The position numbers and the translations under genes were made by a program. A stretch of 30,919 nucleotides of DNA, from positions 1-30,919 of the forward strand of contig CAKTLJ010000021.1 of assembly GCA_934572535.1 (NCBI GenBank). The letters run 5' to 3'. Of the stretch, positions 21,388 to 30,192 are shown one piece after another. Each line of letters opens with the position of its first letter. Position 1 is the stretch's first letter. The notes beneath the pieces were generated by a model. That model was not told where the DNA came from, made no database searches, and saw only the letters and a list, made by a program, of their open reading frames with translations. The stretch is from an uncultured Eubacteriales bacterium (GTDB lineage Bacteria > Bacillota > Clostridia > Oscillospirales > Oscillospiraceae).

Positions 21388-22727
21388 AGCGACTGATGCT
21401 GGCTGCGCCATCCAGCGGGAGCGGAAAGACCGTCCTTACCTGCGGCCTGCTGGCGGCCTTGACCGCCCGGGGCGTGGGGGCGGAGGCCTTTAAGTGCGGG
21501 CCGGACTATATCGACCCGATGTTCCATGAGACCGTCTTGGGGGTGCCCAGCCGAAACCTGGACTGGTTCCTCCAGGGGGAGGCGGGCGTGCGAAAGACCC
21601 TTGCCAAGCAGAGTCGGCCGGTGGCCCTGGTGGAGGGCGCCATGGGCTACTATGATGGCGTGAATGGGACCGATCGGGCCAGCGCCTGGCATCTGGCCAG
21701 CGCGGCGCGGCTTCCTGTGGTGCTGGCCGTCCGGCCCGGGGGCAGCAGTCTGACCCTGGCGGCGCAGCTACAGGGGTTAAAAAACTTCCGGCCGGACAGC
21801 CGTCTGCGAGGCCTGCTCCTGACCCTGTGCAAGCCGTCGCTGTACGCCCATTTAAAGCCCATTTTGGAGCGGGAGACGGGCCTGCCCGTGGTGGGCTACC
21901 TGCCGCCGATGGAGGCGGCTCGCATCGGCAGCCGGCATTTGGGGCTGAAGACGGCGGGGGAGATCCAGGACCTGCACCAGCGCTTCGCGCAGGTGGCGGC
22001 GCAGCTTGAGAAGACCGTGGACCTGGATGCCCTCTTGGCGCTGGCCGAGGCGGTCCCGGCGCTTGCGCCGGACCAGCGCCCGCGCAGCCCCAAGACCTGC
22101 ACCATCGCCGTGGCGCGGGACGAGGCCTTTTGCTTCTACTACGCGGACAATTTGGATGCCCTGGAAGCGGCTGGGGCCGAGCTGGTCTTTTTCAGCCCCT
22201 TGCATGACGAGCGCTTGCCGCAGGCAGACGGCCTGTATCTGGGCGGCGGCTATCCCGAGCTTTACGCCGAACGATTGGCGGAGGGGGAGGGGATGCGGCA
22301 GAGCGTTCGCGACGCGGTGTCAAACGGTCTGCCCACCGTGGCGGAGTGCGGCGGCTTTCTCTATCTGCAAGCCGCGTTGCAGAACGAGGCCGGGGCGCGA
22401 TATCCGATGGTCGCGCTGCTTCCCGGCGAGGGCTACCCCACCGGCCAGCTCCGGCGCTTTGGCTACCTGACCCTGTCGGGAGAAGGAGACAGCCTGCTCG
22501 TCCGGGCGGGGGAGACGATCCCTGCCCATGAATTCCACTATTGGGACAGCACTGCCAACGGGGAGGACCTGCGCGCCGTCAAGCCCTCCGGACGAAGCTG
22601 GCAGTTTGGCTTTGTAAGCGAGACGCTCTACGCCGCGTTTCCGCACCTGCATTTTGGCGGCGACTTTCCGCTGGCAGAGCGATTTGTCGCGGCGGCGAAG
22701 GAGCACCGGGAAAGGAGAAGACCATGA
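21384..22727 (+). CDS. cbiA: Cobyrinic acid a,c-diamide synthase CbiA
   Basis: A 447-residue amidotransferase. The N-terminal ATP-binding domain opens LMLAAPSSGSGKT (P-loop about residues 9-16) and includes FKCGPDYIDPMFH. The C-terminal class I glutamine amidotransferase domain has the catalytic C322 in ECGGFLYL and the late histidine pair H421/H423 in FPHLHFGG. CbiA amidates the a and c side chains using glutamine and ATP. It overlaps cbiET and cobT by four bases each. Length is normal for the family. Confidence 0.96.
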   Translation: MKRLMLAAPSSGSGKTVLTCGLLAALTARGVGAEAFKCGPDYIDPMFHETVLGVPSRNLDWFLQGEAGVRKTLAKQSRPVALVEGAMGYYDGVNGTDRASAWHLASAARLPVVLAVRPGGSSLTLAAQLQGLKNFRPDSRLRGLLLTLCKPSLYAHLKPILERETGLPVVGYLPPMEAARIGSRHLGLKTAGEIQDLHQRFAQVAAQLEKTVDLDALLALAEAVPALAPDQRPRSPKTCTIAVARDEAFCFYYADNLDALEAAGAELVFFSPLHDERLPQADGLYLGGGYPELYAERLAEGEGMRQSVRDAVSNGLPTVAECGGFLYLQAALQNEAGARYPMVALLPGEGYPTGQLRRFGYLTLSGEGDSLLVRAGETIPAHEFHYWDSTANGEDLRAVKPSGRSWQFGFVSETLYAAFPHLHFGGDFPLAERFVAAAKEHRERRRP

Positions 22728-23800
22728 CCCTGGAAGCGATCATTGCGGGCATCCGCCCCGGCGATCCGGCGGCGCGGGACGCCGCCCTGCGCTGGTGGGA
22801 CGGCCTCGCCAAGCCCCTGGGCAGCCTGGGACGTTTGGAGGAGGCCATCGTGAAAATGGCCGCCCTCAAGGGGGACCCGGATGTGCGCTTGGAGCAGCGG
22901 GTCCTGTTCGTTGCCTGCGCCGACAACGGCGTGATCTGCCGGGGCGTGAGCCAGTCCGACGAAAGCGTGACCCGCGCCGTGACCCGCGCCTTGGGAGAGG
23001 GGACCAGCACGGTCAACTACCTGGCGGCCCGGGCCAACTGCCGGGTCGTCCCCGTCAATGTCGGCGTAAAGGACCTGGAGTCCGCTCCCGGCGTATTGCA
23101 CCGAAAGCGCAGGAACGGGACCGATGACTGCTCCGTCGGCCCCGCCATGCGGCGGGAGGACTGCGTGCAGGCCATTGAGACGGGCGTCCGGCTGGCCCTG
23201 GACGCGAAGGCGATGGGCGCGGATATTTTGCTCACCGGCGAGATGGGCATTGGCAACACGACCACCTCCTGCCTGGTGGCCAGTCGGATGCTGGGCCTGG
23301 ACCCGGGGGATCTGGCGGGGCGCGGCTCCGGCTTGTCGGACCGGGCGTTTCAGGAAAAGATCCAGGTCATGCGCCGCGCCTTGGAGAAGAATCGGCCGGA
23401 CCGGGACGACCCCGTGCGGACCATGGCGGCCCTGGGCGGGCTGGACATTGCCGCCCTCTGCGGCCTCTGCCTTGGCGGGGCTTACGCCCGCGTCCCGGTG
23501 CTGCTGGACGGATTCATCGCGGACGTGGCGGCGCTGTGCGCAGCGCAGCTCTGCCCGGCGGTGAAGGACGCGCTCATAGCCAGCCATGTGTCGGCGGAAC
23601 CGGGCGCGCGGACAGTCTTGCAGGCCCTGGGCCTGTCCCCCTTCCTTACTGCCGGGCTGCGCCTGGGGGAGGGCAGCGGAGCGGTCATGGCCCTGCCGCT
23701 GCTCGACATGGCCCTGGCCGTCTACCACAGCGGGCATACCTTCGAGGCCTTGGGCATCGAGGCCTATACCCCCCAGCAGGAACGAGCGGAAAGGAGCTGA
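22724..23800 (+). CDS. cobT: Nicotinate-nucleotide:dimethylbenzimidazole phosphoribosyltransferase CobT
   Basis: A 358-residue protein that activates the lower ligand base by transferring phosphoribose from nicotinate mononucleotide. The family motifs KPLGSLGRLEE, the FVACADNGV stretch, GEMGIGNTTTS and the catalytic glutamate E316 in GEGSGAVMALPLL (equivalent to E317 of Salmonella CobT) are present. AAAGGAG lies ahead of ATG 22724, which overlaps the cbiA stop. No gene for making dimethylbenzimidazole is in the window, so the natural base may be imported or a different benzimidazole or purine. Confidence 0.96.
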   Translation: MTLEAIIAGIRPGDPAARDAALRWWDGLAKPLGSLGRLEEAIVKMAALKGDPDVRLEQRVLFVACADNGVICRGVSQSDESVTRAVTRALGEGTSTVNYLAARANCRVVPVNVGVKDLESAPGVLHRKRRNGTDDCSVGPAMRREDCVQAIETGVRLALDAKAMGADILLTGEMGIGNTTTSCLVASRMLGLDPGDLAGRGSGLSDRAFQEKIQVMRRALEKNRPDRDDPVRTMAALGGLDIAALCGLCLGGAYARVPVLLDGFIADVAALCAAQLCPAVKDALIASHVSAEPGARTVLQALGLSPFLTAGLRLGEGSGAVMALPLLDMALAVYHSGHTFEALGIEAYTPQQERAERS

Positions 23801-23803
23801 GCG

Positions 23804-24313
23804 ATGTTTACCTTGGTCATCGGCGGCGCTGCCAGCGGGAAAAGTGAATACGCCGAGCAGCAGGTCATGAAGCATCCCGGGCGGCGGTGGTATCTTGCCA
23901 CCATGGAGCCTTGGGACGACGAGTGCCTGGTGCGCATCGCCAAGCATCGGGCAGCCCGCGCCCGACGGGACTTTACTACCGTGGAGTGCTACCGCGACCT
24001 GCCCGCGCTGGAGCTGCCCGCAGGGGGAAATCTCCTGTTGGAATGCCTGGGAAATCTTGTCGCCAATGAGCTGTATGGCCCCGAGGCAGGCGGCGCGGAA
24101 CGGGTGCTGGAGGGCGTTGAACATCTGCGGCGAACCTGCGCCCATCTCACGGTCGTGACAAACGAGGTCTTTTCCGGCGGGGCAGAGTACGAGGGGGACA
24201 CGCTGCGCTATCTGGAAAACCTGGCCTGGGTCAACCGCGTCCTGGCGCGGCGCGCGGACCGGGTGGTGGAGCTGGTCTGCGGCCTGCCCAACGTGCTCAA
24301 GGAGGCCCCATGA
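23804..24313 (+). CDS. cobU: Adenosylcobinamide kinase/guanylyltransferase CobU
   Basis: A 169-residue protein with the P-loop GGAASGKS (residues 7-14) and H48 in RIAKHRAAR, the histidine guanylylated in Salmonella CobU (H46). It phosphorylates adenosylcobinamide and then forms the GDP derivative for CobS. The segment after VVTNEV reads FSGGAEYEGDTLRYLE instead of the usual GxGIVPxxxxxRxFRD pattern, a clear departure in a normally conserved strand-loop. A half-size paralogue two genes downstream keeps that missing pattern. Three bases separate this gene from cobT; it overlaps cobS by four bases. Confidence 0.92.
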   Translation: MFTLVIGGAASGKSEYAEQQVMKHPGRRWYLATMEPWDDECLVRIAKHRAARARRDFTTVECYRDLPALELPAGGNLLLECLGNLVANELYGPEAGGAERVLEGVEHLRRTCAHLTVVTNEVFSGGAEYEGDTLRYLENLAWVNRVLARRADRVVELVCGLPNVLKEAP

Positions 24314-25080
24314 AAGCGATGCTTCAGACGATCGCGGTGGCCTTCTCCATGTTTTCCGCCGTGCCCATGCCGCAGTTTCCCTGGGATGAGAAGAACATGC
24401 GCTATGCGCTGTGCTGCTTCCCCCTTGTGGGGGTGCTCATCGGGGGACTGGGCTGGCTGTGGTGGCTGGTCTGCGGCTGGCTGTGCTTTCCGGCGCTGGT
24501 CCGGGGGGCGGGGCTGTGCCTGCTGCCCCTCTGGGTGACGGGGGGGCTCCACATGGACGGCTACTGCGACACCCACGACGCCTTGGCCAGCCATGCGGGG
24601 CTGGAGAAGCGGCAGGAGATCTTGCAGGACCCCCACATCGGGGCCTTTGGCGTCCTGCGGCTGGCTGCCTACCTGCTGGCGAGCCTGGCGCTCTGGACGA
24701 CCCTGCCGGAGTATGCTGCGGGGCCGCTCTGGTTGAGCTTTGTCCTCAGCCGAAGCCTGTCCGGCCTGGCTGTGGCGACCTTTCCCCTGGCCCGGGGGTC
24801 TGGGCTGGCCTATACCTTTGCGGCGGCGGCGGACAAGCGGCGCGTGGCCTGTGCTTTGCGGGTGCTCTCCGCTGCGCTGGGGTTGGGCTTGTGTTGGTTC
24901 CGTCTGCGAGGGCTGGCCATGGTCTTGGCCGCGCTGCTTGTCTATGCCAATTACCGGCGGCGATCCGAGCGGGACTTCGGCGGCCTTTCCGGGGACTTGG
25001 CCGGGTGGTTTTTGCAGCGGGCGGAGCTGGGGATGCTGGCCGCCCTGTGGCTGGTGGAATGGCTGGAGGGAGTGTTATGA
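24310..25080 (+). CDS. cobS: Adenosylcobinamide-GDP ribazoletransferase (cobalamin synthase) CobS
   Basis: A 256-residue membrane protein with five to seven hydrophobic segments. The acidic metal-binding signature GGLHMDGYCDTHDA occupies residues 78-91, and FGVLRLAAYLLASLAL follows. CobS joins adenosylcobinamide-GDP with alpha-ribazole phosphate in the cytoplasmic membrane. It starts inside the end of cobU and its stop overlaps the ATG of the short cobU paralogue. Length and motif are standard. Confidence 0.95.
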   Translation: MKAMLQTIAVAFSMFSAVPMPQFPWDEKNMRYALCCFPLVGVLIGGLGWLWWLVCGWLCFPALVRGAGLCLLPLWVTGGLHMDGYCDTHDALASHAGLEKRQEILQDPHIGAFGVLRLAAYLLASLALWTTLPEYAAGPLWLSFVLSRSLSGLAVATFPLARGSGLAYTFAAAADKRRVACALRVLSAALGLGLCWFRLRGLAMVLAALLVYANYRRRSERDFGGLSGDLAGWFLQRAELGMLAALWLVEWLEGVL

Positions 25081-25415
25081 TCTTTGTAACTGGCCCGCTC
25101 TTTGCGGGGAAAAAAGAATATATTTGCCAGGCGCTGGGCTGGACCCGGGCGGACCTGTCCGCGCGCGCCGCCTGGGATGTGCAGGAGCTGGCGGCCCAGG
25201 CTTCGGACCTGGAAGCGCTGGCCGATGCGCTCAGCGAGAAGTATCCCGTTGTCATCGCGACGGAACTGGGCGGCGGTGTCGTCCCCCTGGACCCCGCCCA
25301 GCGGTCCGCCCGGGAAGCCGCCGGGCGGCTGGCCTGTCTGCTGGCCCAGCGGGCGGAGACGGTCGTTCGCGTCTGCTGCGGTCTGCCCCAGGTGCTGAAG
25401 GGAGCGCCGCTATGA
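25077..25415 (+). CDS. Half-size CobU paralogue
   Basis: A 112-residue protein with a P-loop-like GPLFAGKKEY (residues 6-15) in which the usual Ser/Thr after GK is Lys. The second half closely follows the CobU C-terminus: IATELGGGVVPLDPAQRSA, REAAGRLACLLAQRA and VCCGLPQVLKGAP. The central part of CobU, with the guanylylated histidine, is absent, so guanylyltransferase activity alone is unlikely. The start overlaps cobS and the stop overlaps cobC by four bases each, with no sign of decay. It may be a partner subunit that supplies the C-terminal region altered in the full-length CobU, or a regulatory remnant. Confidence 0.8.
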   Translation: MIFVTGPLFAGKKEYICQALGWTRADLSARAAWDVQELAAQASDLEALADALSEKYPVVIATELGGGVVPLDPAQRSAREAAGRLACLLAQRAETVVRVCCGLPQVLKGAPL

Positions 25416-26008
25416 TCGTTGAGCTGATCCGCCACGGAAACACCGTCTGGCAGGGGAGCGGACGGTATCAGGGAAGGAGCGACGTGCCCCTCTCCGCCCT
25501 TGGCCTGGAGGAGCTGCGTCCGGCGCAGACCTGCCCGGAGACCGTCTACATCACCGGCCTCTGCCGTACGCGGCAGACGGCGGAACGCCTCTTCCCGGGC
25601 GCGAAGCTCGTCGAGACGGACGGCCTGGAGGAGATGGACTTTGGCGACTTCGAGGGGCGCAGCGCCCGGGAGATGGCGGAGGATGCGGCCTATCGCGCTT
25701 GGGTGGATACGGGCTGTCAGGCCCCCTGCCCCCACGGCGAGAGCCAGGTCCAGTTTTGTCAGCGGGTGACGGCGGCCTTTGCCCGTCTGCTGGGGGAACG
25801 GGCTGCAACGGGAAGGGACCTGACGATCGTGGCCCACGGGGGGACGCAGATGGCGGTCTTATCTGCCTACGCTGACCCGGGCAAGCCCTATTTCGACTGG
25901 GCCATCCCCTGCGGCCACAGCTATGTGCTGGACGCCAGTCGCTGGCAGACGGAACGCCGCTTGACCCTTTTGGGGCGGCGGGACTACACGAAGGGGGCGG
26001 TGCTATGA
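25412..26008 (+). CDS. cobC: Alpha-ribazole-phosphate phosphatase CobC, histidine phosphatase family
   Basis: A 198-residue histidine phosphatase with the catalytic RHG motif (H8 in LIRHGNT), the acid EEMDFGDFEG segment and the second histidine H142 in VAHGGTQ. In the cobalamin operon the expected role is removing the 5'-phosphate from alpha-ribazole phosphate or from adenosylcobalamin phosphate. ATG 25412 overlaps the preceding stop; the open frame upstream is a shadow of cobS. Overlaps cbiB by four bases. Other phosphatase substrates cannot be excluded from sequence. Confidence 0.9.
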   Translation: MIVELIRHGNTVWQGSGRYQGRSDVPLSALGLEELRPAQTCPETVYITGLCRTRQTAERLFPGAKLVETDGLEEMDFGDFEGRSAREMAEDAAYRAWVDTGCQAPCPHGESQVQFCQRVTAAFARLLGERAATGRDLTIVAHGGTQMAVLSAYADPGKPYFDWAIPCGHSYVLDASRWQTERRLTLLGRRDYTKGAVL

Positions 26009-26976
26009 CCCTGCTGCTCGGCGTGGCCCTGAGCTTTCTGCTGGACCTGCTCTTTGGAGACCCGGCTTGGCTGCCGCATCCCGTCATCGTCATGGGCAAG
26101 GCCATTTCCGGGCTGGAACGAGGTCTGCGGGCGCTTTTTCCCCAAACACCCAGGGGGGAGCTGGCGGCGGGCTTTCTCCTGACCCTGCTTCTGCCGGTGG
26201 GGACGCTGGCCGTGACGGCCTTGGCGCTGTGGGCCGTGGGCTTCCTTCACCCGGCCCTGCGCCTTCTCCTGGGGGTGTTTTGGGGCTGGCAAGCCCTGGC
26301 CCTCAAGGGATTGAACGCGGAGAGCCGACGGGTCTACCATGCCCTCGCCGATGGGACGCTGGAGGAGGCGCGAACTGCCGTCAGCCGCATCGTCGGGCGG
26401 GACACGGAGAGTCTGGACGAGGCCGGAGTGACCCGGGCGGCGGTGGAGACGGTGGCGGAGAATTTTTCCGATGGCGTCCTGGCCCCGCTGTTTTATCTTC
26501 TGCTTGGCGGTGCGCCCCTGGCCCTGTGTTATAAGGCTATCAACACCATGGACAGCATGGTCGGCTACAAAAATGACCGCTATCTCTATTTTGGGCGCTG
26601 CGCGGCAAAGCTGGACGACGCGGCAAACTGGCTCCCCGCCCGCCTTGCCGCCCTGCTGCTCGTTCTGGCGTCCGTCCCGCTGGGGGAGGACGCCAAGGGT
26701 GCGTGGAGGATCTGGCGGCGGGACCGGCGGAATCACGCCAGCCCCAACGCTGCCCAGACGGAGGCGGCTATGGCCGGGGCCTTGGGCGTTCAACTGGCTG
26801 GCCCGGCCTGGTATTTTGGCCAGCGGTATGACAAGCCCACGATCGGCGACGCCAAGCGACCCGTGGAGCCAAAGGATATTTTGCGGGCCGACCGTCTGCT
26901 CTATGGCGGCAGTGTGTTGGGCCTGATCTTGCTGAGCTTGGCGCGCTGGGCCGTCTTGTTCTGGGGAGGGATTTAA
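26005..26976 (+). CDS. cbiB: Adenosylcobinamide-phosphate synthase CbiB
   Basis: A 323-residue membrane protein with the family's GDPAWLPHPVIVMGK (from residue 18) and VAENFSDGVLAPLFYLLLGG around residues 150-170, plus the INTMDSMVGYKNDRY loop. CbiB attaches the aminopropanol arm, supplied as its phosphate by CobD, to adenosylcobyric acid. It is immediately followed by cobD with no spacer, and the two act in sequence. Length and motifs are normal. Confidence 0.95.
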   Translation: MTLLLGVALSFLLDLLFGDPAWLPHPVIVMGKAISGLERGLRALFPQTPRGELAAGFLLTLLLPVGTLAVTALALWAVGFLHPALRLLLGVFWGWQALALKGLNAESRRVYHALADGTLEEARTAVSRIVGRDTESLDEAGVTRAAVETVAENFSDGVLAPLFYLLLGGAPLALCYKAINTMDSMVGYKNDRYLYFGRCAAKLDDAANWLPARLAALLLVLASVPLGEDAKGAWRIWRRDRRNHASPNAAQTEAAMAGALGVQLAGPAWYFGQRYDKPTIGDAKRPVEPKDILRADRLLYGGSVLGLILLSLARWAVLFWGGI

Positions 26977-28029
26977 ATGAGAAAGGGAAGGCATGGCGGG
27001 GATTGGGCCGCCTACGAAGCGGACCATCCCGGCCTGCCCCTTCTGGACTTTTCTGCCAACGTCAGCCCGCTGGGGCCGCCGGAGGGCGTGAAGCAAGCCA
27101 TTCGGGCGGCCGTGGAGGACGTAGCCCGGTACCCGGACCCGCGCTGCCGCGCCTTGCGAAAGGCGCTGGCGGTCTATCACGGGACGGACCCGGACCACAT
27201 CCTCTGCGGCAACGGCGCGGCGGACCTCATCGACCGGCTGGCCTTGGCCCTTCAGCCTCAGCGAGGGCTGGTGACGGCGCCGACCTTTTCCGAGTATGCC
27301 GAGGCGTTGGAGCGAGTGGGCTGTCGCGTGGAGCGGTTCTATTTGAAGCCAGACGATGGCTTTCGCATCACCCCGGAGATATTGGAGCATATCACCCCGG
27401 CCCTGGATGTCCTCTTTCTCTGCGAGCCGAACAACCCCACGGGGCGGACGACGGAGCCTGGGCTGCTCCAAGAGATCCTGGAAGCCTGCCGCGCCTGCGG
27501 GGTGCTGGTGGTGCTGGACGAATGCTTTGCACCGTTTTTGGAGGAACAGCGCCCGCTGTCCGTCTCAACGTCTGTGCTGGTCCTGCGGGCCTTCACAAAG
27601 TTTTACGGCCTGGCCGGGGTGCGCCTGGGCTATTGCCTGTGCGGGGATGGCGAGCTTCTGGCCGCGATGGCCCTGGCGGGTCAGCCCTGGCCGGTTTCAA
27701 ATCTGGCGCAGGCGGCGGGCGTGGCGGCGTTGCGGGAGCGCGCTTACGCGACCCGGCTGCGGGCGCTCATCCGGAAACAACGCCCCTGGTTGAAAGAAAA
27801 TTTGGAGCGCCTGGGCTATCTCGTCCTCCCCGGCGAAGCCAACTATCTTCTCTTCCACAGCCCAGACCCGGCGCTGGGACAGCGATTGCAGGCCAAAGGG
27901 ATCCTCATCCGCTCCTGCGCCGATTACGACGGGCTGGGGCAGCATTGGTTTCGGGTGGCTGTCCGCACGGAAGCAGAAAACCGACGTCTCATTCAAACCA
28001 TGGAGGGGCTGCTATGCGCAAAAATCTGA
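26977..28029 (+). CDS. cobD: L-threonine-O-3-phosphate decarboxylase CobD
   Basis: A 350-residue fold-type I PLP enzyme. The opening HGGDWAAYEADHPG and the FSANVSPLGPP segment are typical of CobD, NNPTGRTT follows, and the PLP lysine is K208 in FTKFYGLAGVRLGY. It makes (R)-1-aminopropan-2-ol phosphate for CbiB. The related histidinol-phosphate aminotransferases share the fold, but the N-terminal motif and the position between cbiB and cbiP settle the assignment. It overlaps cbiP by 16 bases. Confidence 0.95.
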   Translation: MRKGRHGGDWAAYEADHPGLPLLDFSANVSPLGPPEGVKQAIRAAVEDVARYPDPRCRALRKALAVYHGTDPDHILCGNGAADLIDRLALALQPQRGLVTAPTFSEYAEALERVGCRVERFYLKPDDGFRITPEILEHITPALDVLFLCEPNNPTGRTTEPGLLQEILEACRACGVLVVLDECFAPFLEEQRPLSVSTSVLVLRAFTKFYGLAGVRLGYCLCGDGELLAAMALAGQPWPVSNLAQAAGVAALRERAYATRLRALIRKQRPWLKENLERLGYLVLPGEANYLLFHSPDPALGQRLQAKGILIRSCADYDGLGQHWFRVAVRTEAENRRLIQTMEGLLCAKI

Positions 28030-29498
28030 TGATCCAGGGGACCATGTCCGGCGTGGGCAAGAGCCTGCTCACCGCGGCGCTCTGCCGCATCTTCCGGCAG
28101 GACGGCTACCGGGTGGCCCCCTTCAAGAGCCAGAACATGGCCCTCAACAGCTACATCACCCAGGACGGTCTGGAGATGGGCCGCGCCCAAGTGGTCCAGG
28201 CGCGGGCCGCCGGGAAAGAGCCGGATGTGCGGATGAACCCCATTTTATTGAAGCCCTCCAGCGATGTGGGCAGTCAGCTCATCGTGAACGGCAGAGTCCG
28301 GGGGGAGTACCGGGCGGCGGAGTACTTCCGGATGAAGAAACGCCTCATCCCCGAGGTCCTCGCGGCCTACGACAGCCTTTCCCGGGAAAATGACATCATC
28401 GTTATCGAGGGGGCGGGCAGCCCCGCTGAGATCAATCTCAAGCGGGATGATATCGTCAACATGGGCTTGGCCAAGCTGGTGGACGCCCCCGTCCTTCTGG
28501 TCGGGGATATCGACCGGGGCGGGGTTTTTGCCCAGCTCTACGGCACGTTGGAGCTCTTGGAGGCCGATGAGCGGGCGCGGGTGGCCGGATGCGTCATCAA
28601 CAAGTTCCGGGGGGATGTGGACCTGCTGAGACCGGGGCTTGTCATGTTGGAGGAAAAGACCCGTGTTCCCGTCCTGGGCGTGGTGCCCTATGCCGCGGTC
28701 GATCTGGAGGACGAGGATTCCCTTGCCCCCTGCTTAAGACAGACGGAGGCGAGACGGCCCGTTGACCTGGCGGTGATCCGCCTGCCCCGCATTTCGAATT
28801 TTACGGACTTTACCCCGCTGGAGCGCCACCCGGCCCTGGGCGTGCGCTACGTTTCCAGAGTAGGGGAGCTGGGCCGACCTGATTTTTTGATCTTGCCCGG
28901 CACGAAGAACACCATGGACGATCTGCTCTGGCTCCGGCAGAATGGACTGGAAACGGCCATCCGGCATCTGGCCTCCAACGGCGTTCCCGTTCTGGGCGTC
29001 TGCGGCGGCTACCAGATGTTGGGTCGGACGCTGGCCGACCCCCATGGCGTGGAGAAATTGGGGGTTTTGTCCGGCCTGGGCCTGCTGCCCTGCGAGACGA
29101 CCTTTTCCCCCCAGAAGACCCGCACCCGGGTCACGGCGGAGGTGACAGCGCCGCGCTTTGCGGGCGCGAAGCTGGACGGCTATGAGATCCATATGGGCGA
29201 GACCAGTGTGGGGGAAGGGGCAACCCGCTTTTGCCGCCTGTCCGACGGGAGGGACGACGGCGCGGTGGCCGGGAACGTCTTCGGGACCTACCTCCACGGT
29301 CTCTTTGACACGGGCGCACTGACCGATGCGCTGGCCCGCTGGCTGCTGGCCCGCAAGGGCCTGGATCCGGTGGCCGTCCAGCCAGAGAGTCAACGGGAGC
29401 ATCAAGAGCGCCAATTCGAGCTTCTGGCTGACGTGGTGAGAAAGAGTCTGGATATGCCCGCGGTCTATGCCGCGCTGGAAGGGAAGGAGAGGCCATGA
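28014..29498 (+). CDS. cbiP: Cobyric acid synthase CbiP
   Basis: A 494-residue glutamine amidotransferase that amidates the b, d, e and g side chains of adenosylcobyrinic acid diamide. The N-terminal domain has MIQGTMSGVGKS (P-loop about residues 8-17) and FKSQNMALNSYIT. The C-terminal domain has C330 in GVCGGYQMLG and H428 in TYLHGLFD as catalytic residues. ATG 28014 lies inside cobD; the longer open frame starting near 27003 is a shadow of cobD. Length matches the family (about 485-510). Confidence 0.96.
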   Translation: MRKNLMIQGTMSGVGKSLLTAALCRIFRQDGYRVAPFKSQNMALNSYITQDGLEMGRAQVVQARAAGKEPDVRMNPILLKPSSDVGSQLIVNGRVRGEYRAAEYFRMKKRLIPEVLAAYDSLSRENDIIVIEGAGSPAEINLKRDDIVNMGLAKLVDAPVLLVGDIDRGGVFAQLYGTLELLEADERARVAGCVINKFRGDVDLLRPGLVMLEEKTRVPVLGVVPYAAVDLEDEDSLAPCLRQTEARRPVDLAVIRLPRISNFTDFTPLERHPALGVRYVSRVGELGRPDFLILPGTKNTMDDLLWLRQNGLETAIRHLASNGVPVLGVCGGYQMLGRTLADPHGVEKLGVLSGLGLLPCETTFSPQKTRTRVTAEVTAPRFAGAKLDGYEIHMGETSVGEGATRFCRLSDGRDDGAVAGNVFGTYLHGLFDTGALTDALARWLLARKGLDPVAVQPESQREHQERQFELLADVVRKSLDMPAVYAALEGKERP

Positions 29499-30163
29499 AA
29501 CACGAACGACCCGCCGACATTGAGCGCACCAGTATGGCGATCATCGCCCGAGAGCTGGAAGAGATGGGCGTTGACTTGCCTTGCGATGAGGCCCCTGTCA
29601 TCCAGCGCGTCATCCACACTACGGCGGATTTTGACTACGCGCGCAATGTCGTCTTCACCCCCGGCGCGGTCCGTCTGGCGACCGAAGCCTTGCGGCGCGG
29701 GGGCGCGACCATCATCACCGACACGAATATGGCGAAGGCAGGCGTCAGCCGCGTGGGGCTGAACAAGCTGGGGGGGGAGGTCCTCTGCTTTATGGCCGAC
29801 CCGGATGTTGCCCAGCGCGCCAGGGACCAGGGCAGCACCCGGGCTGTGGCCGCCATGCAGAAGGCAGCCCAGGAGCATCCCGGGGCGATCCTGGCCGTGG
29901 GAAACGCCCCCACCGCCCTCTTCGAGATCGTTCGTCAGATGGAGCGGGGGCTGCGCCCGGCGCTGGTCATCGGGGTGCCGGTGGGGTTTGTGAACGTGGT
30001 GGAGGCAAAACAGGCGCTCCTGGCCGCCTGTCAGGCCCATCAGGTCCCCGCCATCGTCGCCTTGGGGCGAAAGGGGGGCAGCAACGTGGCTGCGTCGATC
30101 TGCAACGCCTTGGTATACTTGGCGGGGGACCTCCTGGACCCCACCGCCCGGGGATGGCAGTAA
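29495..30163 (+). CDS. cbiC: Cobalt-precorrin-8 methylmutase CbiC
   Basis: A 222-residue protein that moves the methyl group from C11 to C12 to give cobyrinic acid. The catalytic histidine is H41 in RVIHTTADFDYA, corresponding to H43 of the aerobic enzyme CobH, and the TDTNMAKAG and GNAPTALFE blocks follow. It overlaps cbiP by four bases and is the last gene of the operon; a long terminator hairpin starts 30 bases after the stop. Confidence 0.96.
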   Translation: MKHERPADIERTSMAIIARELEEMGVDLPCDEAPVIQRVIHTTADFDYARNVVFTPGAVRLATEALRRGGATIITDTNMAKAGVSRVGLNKLGGEVLCFMADPDVAQRARDQGSTRAVAAMQKAAQEHPGAILAVGNAPTALFEIVRQMERGLRPALVIGVPVGFVNVVEAKQALLAACQAHQVPAIVALGRKGGSNVAASICNALVYLAGDLLDPTARGWQ

Positions 30164-30192
30164 GCCCCCGATTTGAATTGCATAGAGCAGAG

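Noticed and set aside
27003..28013. Long N-terminal extension of CbiP
   Set aside because: The extension lies entirely in another frame of cobD and has arginine/proline/glycine-rich shadow composition; CbiP homology begins at ATG 28014.
15158..30163. A second cobalamin riboswitch or internal promoter inside the biosynthetic run
   Set aside because: Gene overlaps leave no room for an aptamer, and no B12 box other than that at 9683-9699 was seen.
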